From the NCBI GenBank assembly GCA_030150485.1, contig JASLFZ010000025.1, forward strand, positions 1 through 21,637: 21,637 bases of DNA, read 5' to 3'. The DNA comes from Candidatus Saccharimonadales bacterium (GTDB lineage: Bacteria; Patescibacteriota; Saccharimonadia; UBA4664; SCTI01). A model generated the notes under the pieces. It was not told the DNA's origin. It did no database searches and worked only from the letters and a program-made list of their open reading frames with translations. The first letter of the stretch is position 1, and the number at the start of each line of letters is the position of its first letter. A program made the translations under genes and the position numbers. This document shows, piece by piece, positions 7,232 through 13,340 of the stretch.

Positions 7232-7676
7232 CCACTATAACCTCCATTCGGGCCGCAGCCAGGCCCAAATCGATAACATGCAAGAGTTGGCCGCTGCCGA
7301 CAGATGCTTCATGTGTTATGAAAATTTAATTAAATATGAGCATAATCGCATCGAGTTTGAGACCGATCACTGGATTATCACGCCAAACGCCTACCCTTAT
7401 GAGCACACCAGCCTCCACCTGCTTATGATTGCCAGGCGGCATGTCAAAACGGTCTCGGAGCTCACCAAACTGGAGCGCGCCGATATGGCGGAGGCCATCG
7501 CGCAAATTGAAAAGCGCTGGAAGCTAGATAGCTATGCGTTCGGTCTGCGCAGCGGCGACTTTAGGTACAATGCCGCCAGCGTGGAGCACCTGCATGGCCA
7601 CATTGTCGTCGGCGAGCGCGACCCCAAAACCTTTCAAAAGGTTCGCTTTAGAATGTCCTCGCTACCCGAGAAATAG
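7224..7676 (+). CDS. HIT-family nucleotide hydrolase or transferase
   Basis: 150 residues with the histidine triad H122-L-H124-G-H126-IV, the catalytic signature of HIT proteins acting on nucleoside phosphoramidates, dinucleoside polyphosphates or related substrates. CFMC at 28-31 is a plausible zinc site, as in several HIT subfamilies. The GTG start at 7224 overlaps the end of folA by 8 nt and has GGAG about 8 nt upstream; a later ATG (M19) would drop part of the N-terminus. The substrate cannot be told from the sequence. Its place as third gene after thyA-folA suggests nucleotide housekeeping. It converges on the deaminase gene with only 8 nt between the stops and no visible terminator. Confidence 0.85.
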   Translation: MPDHYNLHSGRSQAQIDNMQELAAADRCFMCYENLIKYEHNRIEFETDHWIITPNAYPYEHTSLHLLMIARRHVKTVSELTKLERADMAEAIAQIEKRWKLDSYAFGLRSGDFRYNAASVEHLHGHIVVGERDPKTFQKVRFRMSSLPEK

Positions 7677-7684
7677 CGCGGGTC

Positions 7685-8587
7685 TTAAACGGTTTTCTCT
7701 GGATATGATACCCATACATTAAGATTGGGGTCATCCAGTATTACTCCCTCAACCTGTATGAGCTCCACCCCGTATGCCTCAAGCACCTCTTTGCCATCGA
7801 GCGTGGCGTAGCCAACCGCGTAGTAACACGCCGTAAAACCCGCGTTTGCAATCAGCTTAGCGCAGGTCGGACAGGGAAAGGTTGTAACATAGAGCGCGCA
7901 CCCCTGTAGCGGCGTGCCCAGCTTAGCCGCCTCGGCAATGAGCCGCGCCTCCGCGTGCATATCAGTAGAAATGTCGATTGAGGTCCCGCGGTTGGCATTG
8001 TTGCGCGGGTCGCCATCGGTCCAGTTGCTGTGCGCCAGGGGCTGGTGCTGATTCGACATAATTGAGACGATTTTGCCGTTCTTGACTACGGCTGCACCCA
8101 CTCGTCGCCAGATATTGGTACTTTTATGGGCCTCAGCGGCGATCCTCTGCATGATTTTTTGGTCGGCGGTTTTACGGGAAATCAAGCGGTCCGGATCGAG
8201 TACGTCGTGCTTTGCTTCACGGGCCCGGCGATCCCAGCGTAAGAATACCTCTTCAAGCCGCAGGATCTCCGCCGGAAGCAGCAACTCTAACTTTTCGGCA
8301 ATCTCGTCCCGTGGAGCCACAACCGACACATAATCGGCCATAGCGCTCTGGATATCCTTCCAAGCGAGCGTCTGGGCGCTCCTCCCCCACCCTCGCAATG
8401 CCGCCGCTACAGTCTGCGGCCGTAAGCTCCGAATATCCTTCCTTAAATGGTCAAACTGCTCAATGAGCGATTCATCCAGCACAAAGATCTCTGCCTCGGG
8501 ATGCTTATCAAACAGTCGCTTATACCCGGCGTGTAGAACCGGTACGTACGCAATAATGGCGATTTTTTGCGGAGCACCCTTAGGCAT
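7685..8587 (-). CDS. Zinc deaminase (dCMP deaminase-like) with an extra N-terminal domain
   Basis: Residues ~150-300 are a cytidine/deoxycytidylate deaminase domain: H211-A-E213 and PCPTC with C239 and C242 form the zinc site and proton shuttle. From context it may convert dCMP to dUMP for ThyA. Residues 1-130 are an added domain whose opening (IAIIAYVPVLHAGYKRLFDKH, then IFVLDES) resembles the HxGH nucleotidyltransferase fold encoded just upstream, but with HAGY in place of HxGH; it is probably inactive for that chemistry. I chose the ATG at 8587, which overlaps the upstream stop by 8 nt. TTG/ATG codons at 8617, 8614 and 8611 would add up to 10 residues and have no better ribosome site. The deaminase class is firm, the exact substrate is not. 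Confidence 0.8.
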   Translation of the reverse strand: MPKGAPQKIAIIAYVPVLHAGYKRLFDKHPEAEIFVLDESLIEQFDHLRKDIRSLRPQTVAAALRGWGRSAQTLAWKDIQSAMADYVSVVAPRDEIAEKLELLLPAEILRLEEVFLRWDRRAREAKHDVLDPDRLISRKTADQKIMQRIAAEAHKSTNIWRRVGAAVVKNGKIVSIMSNQHQPLAHSNWTDGDPRNNANRGTSIDISTDMHAEARLIAEAAKLGTPLQGCALYVTTFPCPTCAKLIANAGFTACYYAVGYATLDGKEVLEAYGVELIQVEGVILDDPNLNVWVSYPEKTV

Positions 8588-9191
8588 CTTTGACGAGCTT
8601 GTCGAAGACATCATCAACCGCCAGGGAAATCTCTTGCTTCATCTTCTCGGCAAGCCCCATGTTAAGCCTGCGCAGCTTTGCCGTCGTTGAGGTGGTCGCC
8701 TGTGGCTCTAAGATAACCAGCTCACCGCACAGCTCGCCCACCGCTTTGGCCTGCTTATCGGTATAGGTTTCTTTAGTTGCTACGAGTACGTCGGGGTGAA
8801 TACGATTAATCAGCTCCCATTTGGGCAGTCCGCTGTGCTTTAAGGTCACAATATCGACGTGCCGCACGTGCGTAAGCATCTTAATGCGCTCATCCTCCGA
8901 AACGATCGGCCGATCCGGCCCCTTGCGCTGCTTAATTTTTTCGTCACTATCAACTGCCACAATCAGGATGTCGCCCAGCTCTTTGGCCTTTTCCAGATAC
9001 AGAAAGTGGCCAATATGAATAAAATCAAATGAGCCTTGTGTGAGGACAATTTTTAGCCCGACGGTCTTAAACGCCTCGACCATTTCGGCCAGGCGATTAA
9101 AGTCACTAACATACCGGTCTTCAAAGTTAGTTCCTGAAGCCAGTACTCCTCGGTTAATGCGCTTAGCTTGCACCCCTGACGCACCATTCAT
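8580..9191 (-). CDS. RfaE C-domain/glycerol-3-phosphate cytidylyltransferase-like nucleotidyltransferase
   Basis: About 203 residues of the HxGH nucleotidyltransferase superfamily: LTQGSFDFIHIGHFLYLEK gives the HIGH motif at residues 59-62, followed by LIVAVDSDEKIKQRKG, RPIVSEDERIKML, and TSTT near 167-170, as in the adenylyl/cytidylyl-transferases of the RfaE2/TagD group. It would transfer a nucleotide to a sugar- or polyol-phosphate; the substrate is unknown. A ~25-residue N-terminal tail precedes the fold. I prefer the ATG at 9191 over the GTG at 9200 because the -10 box TATAGT ends 7 nt before it, suggesting a leaderless message; the GTG overlaps that box. It overlaps the deaminase gene by 8 nt. 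Confidence 0.82.
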   Translation of the reverse strand: MNGASGVQAKRINRGVLASGTNFEDRYVSDFNRLAEMVEAFKTVGLKIVLTQGSFDFIHIGHFLYLEKAKELGDILIVAVDSDEKIKQRKGPDRPIVSEDERIKMLTHVRHVDIVTLKHSGLPKWELINRIHPDVLVATKETYTDKQAKAVGELCGELVILEPQATTSTTAKLRRLNMGLAEKMKQEISLAVDDVFDKLVKDA

Positions 9192-9198
9192 TACGACC

Positions 9199-9204
9199 AC
9201 TATA
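9199..9204 (-). promoter_or_regulatory. -10 box implying a leaderless nucleotidyltransferase mRNA
   Basis: TATAGT on the minus strand followed by exactly 7 nt and then ATG (9191). There is no Shine-Dalgarno and no good -35. Confidence 0.5.
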
Positions 9205-9239
9205 GCATAATCGGTATCAGAAGGAGAAGTCGCTTGGCG

Positions 9240-10217
9240 TTATTTGCGCGGGTTGGCGGCGGCAATGGTCTGTTGGACATCCAGCTTGATGCCCGGACCC
9301 ATTGAAGTTGCCATTGACATCGCTTGTACGTAGGTGCCCTTGGCGGCGGCAGGCTTGGCCTTCAGTACGGCATCGACCAATGCTTTGGCGTTATCCGTCA
9401 GTTTGTCTTCAGTAAAGCTAGCCTTACCAATCGAGACGTGCACGATGGCCTGCTTATCGATACGGAACTCCACCCGGCCGGCCTTGGCCTGCTCAACGGC
9501 CTGGGCAACATTACTGGTAACGGTGCCGCTCTTGGGGTTTGGCATCAGCCCGCGCGGCCCGAGCATCTTAGCCACCTTGCCAAGCTGCGCCATCATGTCC
9601 GGCGTGGCTACGAGCACATCAAAGCTCAGCTGGCCCTTTTCAATCTTAGCAATCAGGTCGCCATCGCTTACGATATCGGCACCGGCGGCTTTGGCGGCCG
9701 CGTGCTTATCGGCGCCAGCCAGCACAGCTACGCGTAGCTTTTTGCCGGTTCCAGCCGGCAGCACCACCATGGCACGCACCATTTGGTCGGCCTGGCGCGG
9801 ATCAACGCCTAAGTTGATGTGCATCTCCACCGTTGGGTCAAACTTAGTCTTAGCCGTTTGTTTGGCCAGCGCAATAGCCTCACCGAGCTCGTAATGCTTG
9901 CTAACATCTACTAGCTCGGCCGCTGCGCGGTAAGCCTTGCCATGCTGTTTCAGCGGGTTGGGCTTCTGGAGCTGACGAGCCTTGGGGGCTACTGGCGCTT
10001 CGCTCTTGTTCGCTGCGGCAGCCTTGCGCTCCTCCTCGGCCTCGGCTTCGCGCTGCGCCTTAGCACTGTGCTTACCGGCTTTAGTGGTAGTACGCTCTGT
10101 GGGCTCGGCGTCTGTGCTGTCCGTGCTCTCCTCGGCGGCCTCTTCGGCTACCTCGGCAATCTCATCCTTTTCCTCAGCTTCTATTTGCTCTTCTTGCTTG
10201 GTTTTATCCTCGGACAT
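9240..10217 (-). CDS. rplA: 50S ribosomal protein L1 with a long acidic N-terminal extension
   Basis: L1 forms the mobile stalk at the ribosomal E site and in many bacteria represses the L11-L1 mRNA. The L1 fold occupies about residues 93-325: KFDPTVEMHINLGVDPRQ, VLAGADKHAAAKAAGAD, MLGPRGLMPNPKSGTVT, and GPGIKLDV at the end. Residues 1-92 are an extra low-complexity Glu/Ala/Thr/Lys region, making the protein 325 residues against the usual ~230. The ATG at 10217 has AAGGAG 5 nt upstream within the duplicated leader element, so the extension is translated from the natural site. It follows rplK by 53 nt. Confidence 0.95.
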   Translation of the reverse strand: MSEDKTKQEEQIEAEEKDEIAEVAEEAAEESTDSTDAEPTERTTTKAGKHSAKAQREAEAEEERKAAAANKSEAPVAPKARQLQKPNPLKQHGKAYRAAAELVDVSKHYELGEAIALAKQTAKTKFDPTVEMHINLGVDPRQADQMVRAMVVLPAGTGKKLRVAVLAGADKHAAAKAAGADIVSDGDLIAKIEKGQLSFDVLVATPDMMAQLGKVAKMLGPRGLMPNPKSGTVTSNVAQAVEQAKAGRVEFRIDKQAIVHVSIGKASFTEDKLTDNAKALVDAVLKAKPAAAKGTYVQAMSMATSMGPGIKLDVQQTIAAANPRK

Positions 10218-10220
10218 AAC

Positions 10221-10273
10221 TTCTCCTTCGTGGTGCGAGCGGCGGTTGGCCTCCCACGTCTCATTAAAACTTA
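10221..10273 (-). promoter_or_regulatory. L1-type leader element, copy A (before rplA)
   Basis: 53 bp identical to copy B at 10706-10758. On the minus strand it begins with the TAA stop of rplK and ends with the rplA ribosome site GAAGGAGAA. It contains GTGGGAGGC, which I recall in the L1-stalk region of bacterial 23S rRNA, and a CGTGG/CCACG helix (10254-10258 with 10229-10233). L1 autoregulation is inferred from this mimicry and from the position before rplA. Confidence 0.65.
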
Positions 10274-10702
10274 CTCTTCGACGGTGACGCCCATGCTGCG
10301 CGCGGTACCAGCAATGACCTTAAAGGCCGCTGCGGGGTCGTTAGCGCTCACATCAGGCATTTTTTGCTCCGCAATCTCCTGAACTTGCTTACGAGTCAGG
10401 GTCCCTACCTTATCTTTTAAGGGGTTACCGGCACCCTTCTGGATTCCAGCGGCCTTGCGGATTAGGTTAGCCGTCGGCTCGCCTTTAGTGCTGAACTCAA
10501 AGCTCCGGTCCTCATAAATAGTCACCTTAACCGCCAGCTGTACGTCGCCCAGCTCGCGCGTTTGATCATTAAAGGCATTGACGAACTCCATCATGTTGAC
10601 ACCCTGGGCACCCAAGATCGAACCAACCGGCGGCGCCGGACTGGCTTTGCCGGCGGTCAGCCGGAACTTTACATTTGCCTTTACGGGTTTTTGCTCTGCC
10701 AT
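10271..10702 (-). CDS. rplK: 50S ribosomal protein L11
   Basis: L11 binds the GTPase-associated centre of 23S rRNA with L10. 143 residues, typical length. Family landmarks are present: KFRLTAGKASPAPPVGSILG, GAQGVNMMEFVNAFN, FEFSTKGEPTANLI, KGAGNPL, and a C-terminal RNA-binding domain ending ARSMGVTVEE. The ATG at 10702 is served by AAGGAG within leader copy B. It is third in the secE-nusG-rplK-rplA order, and its stop codon lies inside leader copy A. Confidence 0.97.
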   Translation of the reverse strand: MAEQKPVKANVKFRLTAGKASPAPPVGSILGAQGVNMMEFVNAFNDQTRELGDVQLAVKVTIYEDRSFEFSTKGEPTANLIRKAAGIQKGAGNPLKDKVGTLTRKQVQEIAEQKMPDVSANDPAAAFKVIAGTARSMGVTVEE

Positions 10703-10705
10703 TAT

Positions 10706-10758
10706 TTCTCCTTCGTGGTGCGAGCGGCGGTTGGCCTCCCACGTCTCATTAAAACTTA
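10706..10758 (-). promoter_or_regulatory. L1-type leader element, copy B (before rplK)
   Basis: Perfect 53-bp copy of the element at 10221-10273, 485 bp away in the same orientation. It ends with the Shine-Dalgarno of rplK. This is the usual position of the L1 repressor target in L11-L1 operons. The sharing of GTGGGAGGC with the 23S L1 stalk is from memory. Confidence 0.68.
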
Positions 10759-10764
10759 ATTAAG

Positions 10765-10842
10765 TATGGCTACTCTGCTACTGGAAGCGCATATCCGACG
10801 CGGAAGCATGGATCCTAAGCTTCCAGTAGCAGAGTAGCCATA
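10765..10842. repeat. Perfect 24-bp inverted repeat between nusG and rplK
   Basis: The arms at 10765-10788 and 10819-10842 are exact reverse complements, with a 30-nt spacer. The transcript would form a 24-bp hairpin. No T tract follows on the minus strand, so it is not an ordinary terminator. Inside, GGAAGC can also pair with a second GCTTCC in the loop. Possible roles are an RNase III-type processing site, a leader domain for rplK, or a very small mobile element. Confidence 0.9.
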
Positions 10843-10847
10843 GGGTA

Positions 10848-11390
10848 TTACAACTTTTTAACCTGCAAGCTATCGAGCTCAACCGGTGTTTCACGGCCGA
10901 ACATATTTACAAGCACCTTAATCTTGCCCTTGCTTTCATCAATCTCATTCACCGCGCCGTCAAAGCCCTTAAACGGCCCGTCGGTAATATTAACCGTCTC
11001 GCCAATACTGAAATCAATGTGGTACTTCGGCTCCTCAACACCCATCCGCTTCTGGATGTGGCGCACCTCAGACTCATCAATCGGCGTTGGCGTGGTGCCG
11101 CTGCCCACAAACCCGGTTACGTTAGGCGTGTTACGCACGACATACCAAGAGTCGTCGGTAACATCCATCTGCACCAGCACGTAGCCGGGGAAAATCCGCC
11201 GTTCTACGATGCGTCGCCGCCCATTTTTAATCTCAATCTGGTTTTCCTTCGGCACAATGACATCAAAGATTTTATCATCCATACCAAGCGTGACGATGCG
11301 CTGGCGCAAGTTCTCTGCCACCCGGTCTTCATAGCCAGAGTAGGTGTGAACCACGTACCAATTTTTTGTTGTAAGATCGGGTGCTGCCAT
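10848..11390 (-). CDS. nusG: Transcription elongation/antitermination factor NusG
   Basis: Binds RNA polymerase and couples it to the ribosome or Rho. 180 residues, full length. The N-terminal NGN domain shows WYVVHTYSGYEDRVAENL, FPGYVLVQMDVTDDSWYVVRNTP and VTGFVG. The C-terminal KOW domain (~125-175) shows FSIGETVNITDGPFKGFDG and VNMFGRETPVELD. The ATG at 11390 lies 2 nt after the secE stop, and AAGGG upstream overlaps the end of secE. It is in the conserved secE-nusG-rplK-rplA order. Confidence 0.97.
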   Translation of the reverse strand: MAAPDLTTKNWYVVHTYSGYEDRVAENLRQRIVTLGMDDKIFDVIVPKENQIEIKNGRRRIVERRIFPGYVLVQMDVTDDSWYVVRNTPNVTGFVGSGTTPTPIDESEVRHIQKRMGVEEPKYHIDFSIGETVNITDGPFKGFDGAVNEIDESKGKIKVLVNMFGRETPVELDSLQVKKL

Positions 11391-11392
11391 AG

Positions 11393-11581
11393 TTAGCCCT
11401 TAAAAATTAATGTTTGTAGTCCGGTAGTGTAAATGTAATCGACGACGCCAATAAAAGCTGCCAATACTAAGGAAAAAACGATTACGGCAATTGTTAGGCG
11501 CATGGCCTGCTCGCGGCTTGGCCAAACCACCTTTTGTAGCTCCATCCATGATTGTTGAAAGTAACGCTGTAGCCGCTGCAT
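11393..11581 (-). CDS. secE: Preprotein translocase subunit SecE
   Basis: The small clamp subunit of the SecYEG channel. 62 residues: an amphipathic N-terminal helix (LQRYFQQSWMELQKVVWPSR, with the conserved KVVWPSR turn) and one transmembrane helix (~28-50). This is the single-span form usual outside enteric bacteria. It is the first gene of the secE-nusG-rplK-rplA operon behind a good promoter. Confidence 0.95.
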   Translation of the reverse strand: MQRLQRYFQQSWMELQKVVWPSREQAMRLTIAVIVFSLVLAAFIGVVDYIYTTGLQTLIFKG

Positions 11582-11606
11582 AGTAATCCGTTTTTAGGCA
11601 ATTTTA

Positions 11607-11624
11607 AAAAGCCGGGTGGCTTTT
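11607..11624 (-). terminator. Intrinsic terminator hairpin upstream of secE
   Basis: 7-bp stem AAAAGCC/GGCTTTT with an ACCC loop, followed by T-rich sequence. It would end transcripts from the 12791 gene. It also lies at the predicted 5' end of the secE mRNA, too early to terminate that transcript, where it could protect the 5' end. Confidence 0.6.
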
Positions 11625-11630
11625 AATACA

Positions 11631-11658
11631 ATTCTAGGGTATTTACAGGTAAAGTCAA
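11631..11658 (-). promoter_or_regulatory. Promoter for secE-nusG-rplK-rplA
   Basis: Minus-strand -35 TTGACT (11653-11658), 16-nt spacer, -10 TAGAAT (11631-11636). The -35 overlaps the stop codon of the upstream membrane protein gene. Confidence 0.7.
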
Positions 11659-12791
11659 GGCCGTCCTTGGGCCCTACCGGTGAGCAATCGAACCCGCTCG
11701 GCCGGCCCAAAGCTTGCTACCCACCGACGGTACTGCCGCAACCATACCCGACTTTCCCACTCGAGTATCACCATAACGAGAACAAACACTACTATAGCAG
11801 CTCCAACGGCTGAACCAATCACCACAGTCGGCTGAGGCACCGAGCCAACCTCTGCGGCGAGGGCGTACGCGCCTACCGCAAGCAGCAAAAGTGCCACAAT
11901 TCGCCCTAGTAGCGCCTCCAGGCCACCGATCAGCAGATGCCCACCGGCACGCCGATACAAGCGCCACCCCACTTTCAGCCCCTCGCTGGCCGTAATGCCA
12001 CCAATGATCACCGCCGGCACCGCCACGCGTCGGGCCACGTACGCCCCCAAAAGCAGCCACCCGAGCACCAGGTTGATCACTATCAACACTGCTTCCCTAA
12101 TAGCCTGGCTCAGCCCGGTCTCATGCATATTGAGCCGCCACACCGCCACGCCAGCGACTACAATCAGCAGGCCGCCAATGAGCGCCATAATATCGACGTT
12201 CACCACCTCCATAAAGGCTCCACGTGCCGCCGCCCACCAGTAGGGGTGCGGGGCTGGGCGCCGGTCGTAAGATTTGGACAGTCCGTAGAACAAGGCTCCT
12301 TGCGCCAAAATCGACCCGGCGCCCAAAATCAGCAGTCCGGTGACGAGCAAATAAGTGCCAATATCGCTATCGACTTGCAAACCCAACACCAGGCCGACAA
12401 TTACACCGGTGATTACGCTAAGTACACCAGCCACGCTCAACGAAAACCGCAGAGGATGCGCGGCTACTTTTGGCGCTATCCGGCTAGGGCGATGCAAATC
12501 GAGGGCGCGTACTACCGGAGGAGCGCTAGCCTTCGGCGCCGCCAAAACGTTTAGTGAGGCTGGCTGGCTAGCAGCCACTGCCGGGGCCACCCGCTTTTTT
12601 ACAGCCTTGCGTTTCGATTTGGCGGGCGCAGGAGTTTTCTTGAATGCTTTTGGCGCCGTTACAGGGGCCGCCGGTGCTGGCGGGCTCACCGCCGCTTCCG
12701 CCACCGCATAGCCGCAGTTTAAGCAGTAGTTTTGACCTTGGATGGCCACAATATCGGTTGAGCCGCAGTGCTGACACTTCATCATTATCAT
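11655..12791 (-). CDS. Zinc-ribbon multi-pass membrane protein of unknown function
   Basis: 378 residues, no family recognised. The N-terminus is a zinc ribbon: C6-x2-C9 and C23-x2-C26 in CQHCG and NYCLNCGYA. A Pro/Ala/Lys-rich linker (~32-110) follows, then six or seven hydrophobic segments (about 116-138, 146-172, 200-218, 230-252, perhaps 255-270, 295-315, 320-345) and a basic tail. The zinc domain would sit in the cytoplasm if the linker is cytoplasmic. ATG codons at 12791, 12785 and 12782 are all possible and none has a clear Shine-Dalgarno. It lies downstream of a second membrane unknown and of aspS on the same strand. Confidence 0.8.
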   Translation of the reverse strand: MIMMKCQHCGSTDIVAIQGQNYCLNCGYAVAEAAVSPPAPAAPVTAPKAFKKTPAPAKSKRKAVKKRVAPAVAASQPASLNVLAAPKASAPPVVRALDLHRPSRIAPKVAAHPLRFSLSVAGVLSVITGVIVGLVLGLQVDSDIGTYLLVTGLLILGAGSILAQGALFYGLSKSYDRRPAPHPYWWAAARGAFMEVVNVDIMALIGGLLIVVAGVAVWRLNMHETGLSQAIREAVLIVINLVLGWLLLGAYVARRVAVPAVIIGGITASEGLKVGWRLYRRAGGHLLIGGLEALLGRIVALLLLAVGAYALAAEVGSVPQPTVVIGSAVGAAIVVFVLVMVILEWESRVWLRQYRRWVASFGPAERVRLLTGRAQGRP

Positions 12792-12881
12792 TTAATCACT
12801 TGCGAAGCATAAGCACAATCAAGTTATGCCTCTTTTCCCCAGGCGATTTTGGTCATTTTAATAGTAATGCGGGCAAATCGT

Positions 12882-12896
12882 CTAGCAAAATGCTAG
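12882..12896 (-). repeat. Small hairpin over the stop codon of the 13300 gene
   Basis: CTAGCA/TGCTAG arms with a 3-nt loop that include the TAG stop. No T run follows on the minus strand, so it is at best a weak terminator or an RNA 3'-end structure. Confidence 0.4.
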
Positions 12897-13300
12897 GACG
12901 CGCGGCGCGGCAAGAAGCGGGCAAGAGTGGTCCCCGCCGAAGCAGCCACCAACACCAGTAGAATATAGAGCAGCCAGGTAAGGTCCGGGGCACTACTGAG
13001 TTGGTGCGGGGCGTCACCATCCCCCTCAATCAGCAGTTTGGCTTGATCGCTCGTGCCGCTTTGCTGCAGGTTCTCAACCGTTGACTGGCTCACTCCGCCA
13101 CCGGTAGCATCGGCCGACTGCAGAGGTGACACCGAGTTTTGGGCCGGCTGCAGTAAACCCGATGTCTGCGGGCTAGCGGTAGTGCTTCCGGTGTTCTGCA
13201 ATGAGCTCGCGCTGGTTGATGCGTCACTGGTGGCGCTAGCATCCGCCAGAGCGCCCATCGGCACCAATGCCACTGCCATAATAAAAAGTAAACGTCGCAT
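12893..13300 (-). CDS. Small secreted or membrane-anchored protein, Ser/Thr-rich, unknown
   Basis: 135 residues. The N-terminus MRRLLFIMAVALVPMGALADA is a typical signal peptide (cleavage near ALA-DA). Residues 21-105 are a Ser/Thr/Gln/Ala-rich, probably disordered stretch. Residues ~107-124 form a second hydrophobic segment (LTWLLYILLVLVAASAG), followed by RFLPRRAS. This is consistent with an exported stalk held by a C-terminal anchor. ATG 13300 has AGGA about 3 nt upstream, and a candidate promoter lies between it and aspS. No family is recognised. Confidence 0.7.
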   Translation of the reverse strand: MRRLLFIMAVALVPMGALADASATSDASTSASSLQNTGSTTASPQTSGLLQPAQNSVSPLQSADATGGGVSQSTVENLQQSGTSDQAKLLIEGDGDAPHQLSSAPDLTWLLYILLVLVAASAGTTLARFLPRRAS

Positions 13301-13307
13301 GCGTCCT

Positions 13308-13337
13308 ATTGTAGCTGCCTTGCCCGCTGCCGGCCAA
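13308..13337 (-). promoter_or_regulatory. Weak promoter candidate for the 13300 gene
   Basis: Minus-strand -10 TACAAT (13308-13313) and -35 TTGGCC (13332-13337), spacer 18, just after the aspS stop. Confidence 0.4.
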
Positions 13338-13340
13338 GCT

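Noticed and set aside
10221..10758. CRISPR-like or insertion-sequence origin of the 53-bp repeat
   Set aside because: There are only two copies, both in ribosomal leaders and separated by rplK; no spacers, terminal inverted repeats or transposase.
10765..10842. Intrinsic terminator after nusG
   Set aside because: The stem is perfect but no T tract follows on either strand, and rplK lies downstream in the same operon order.
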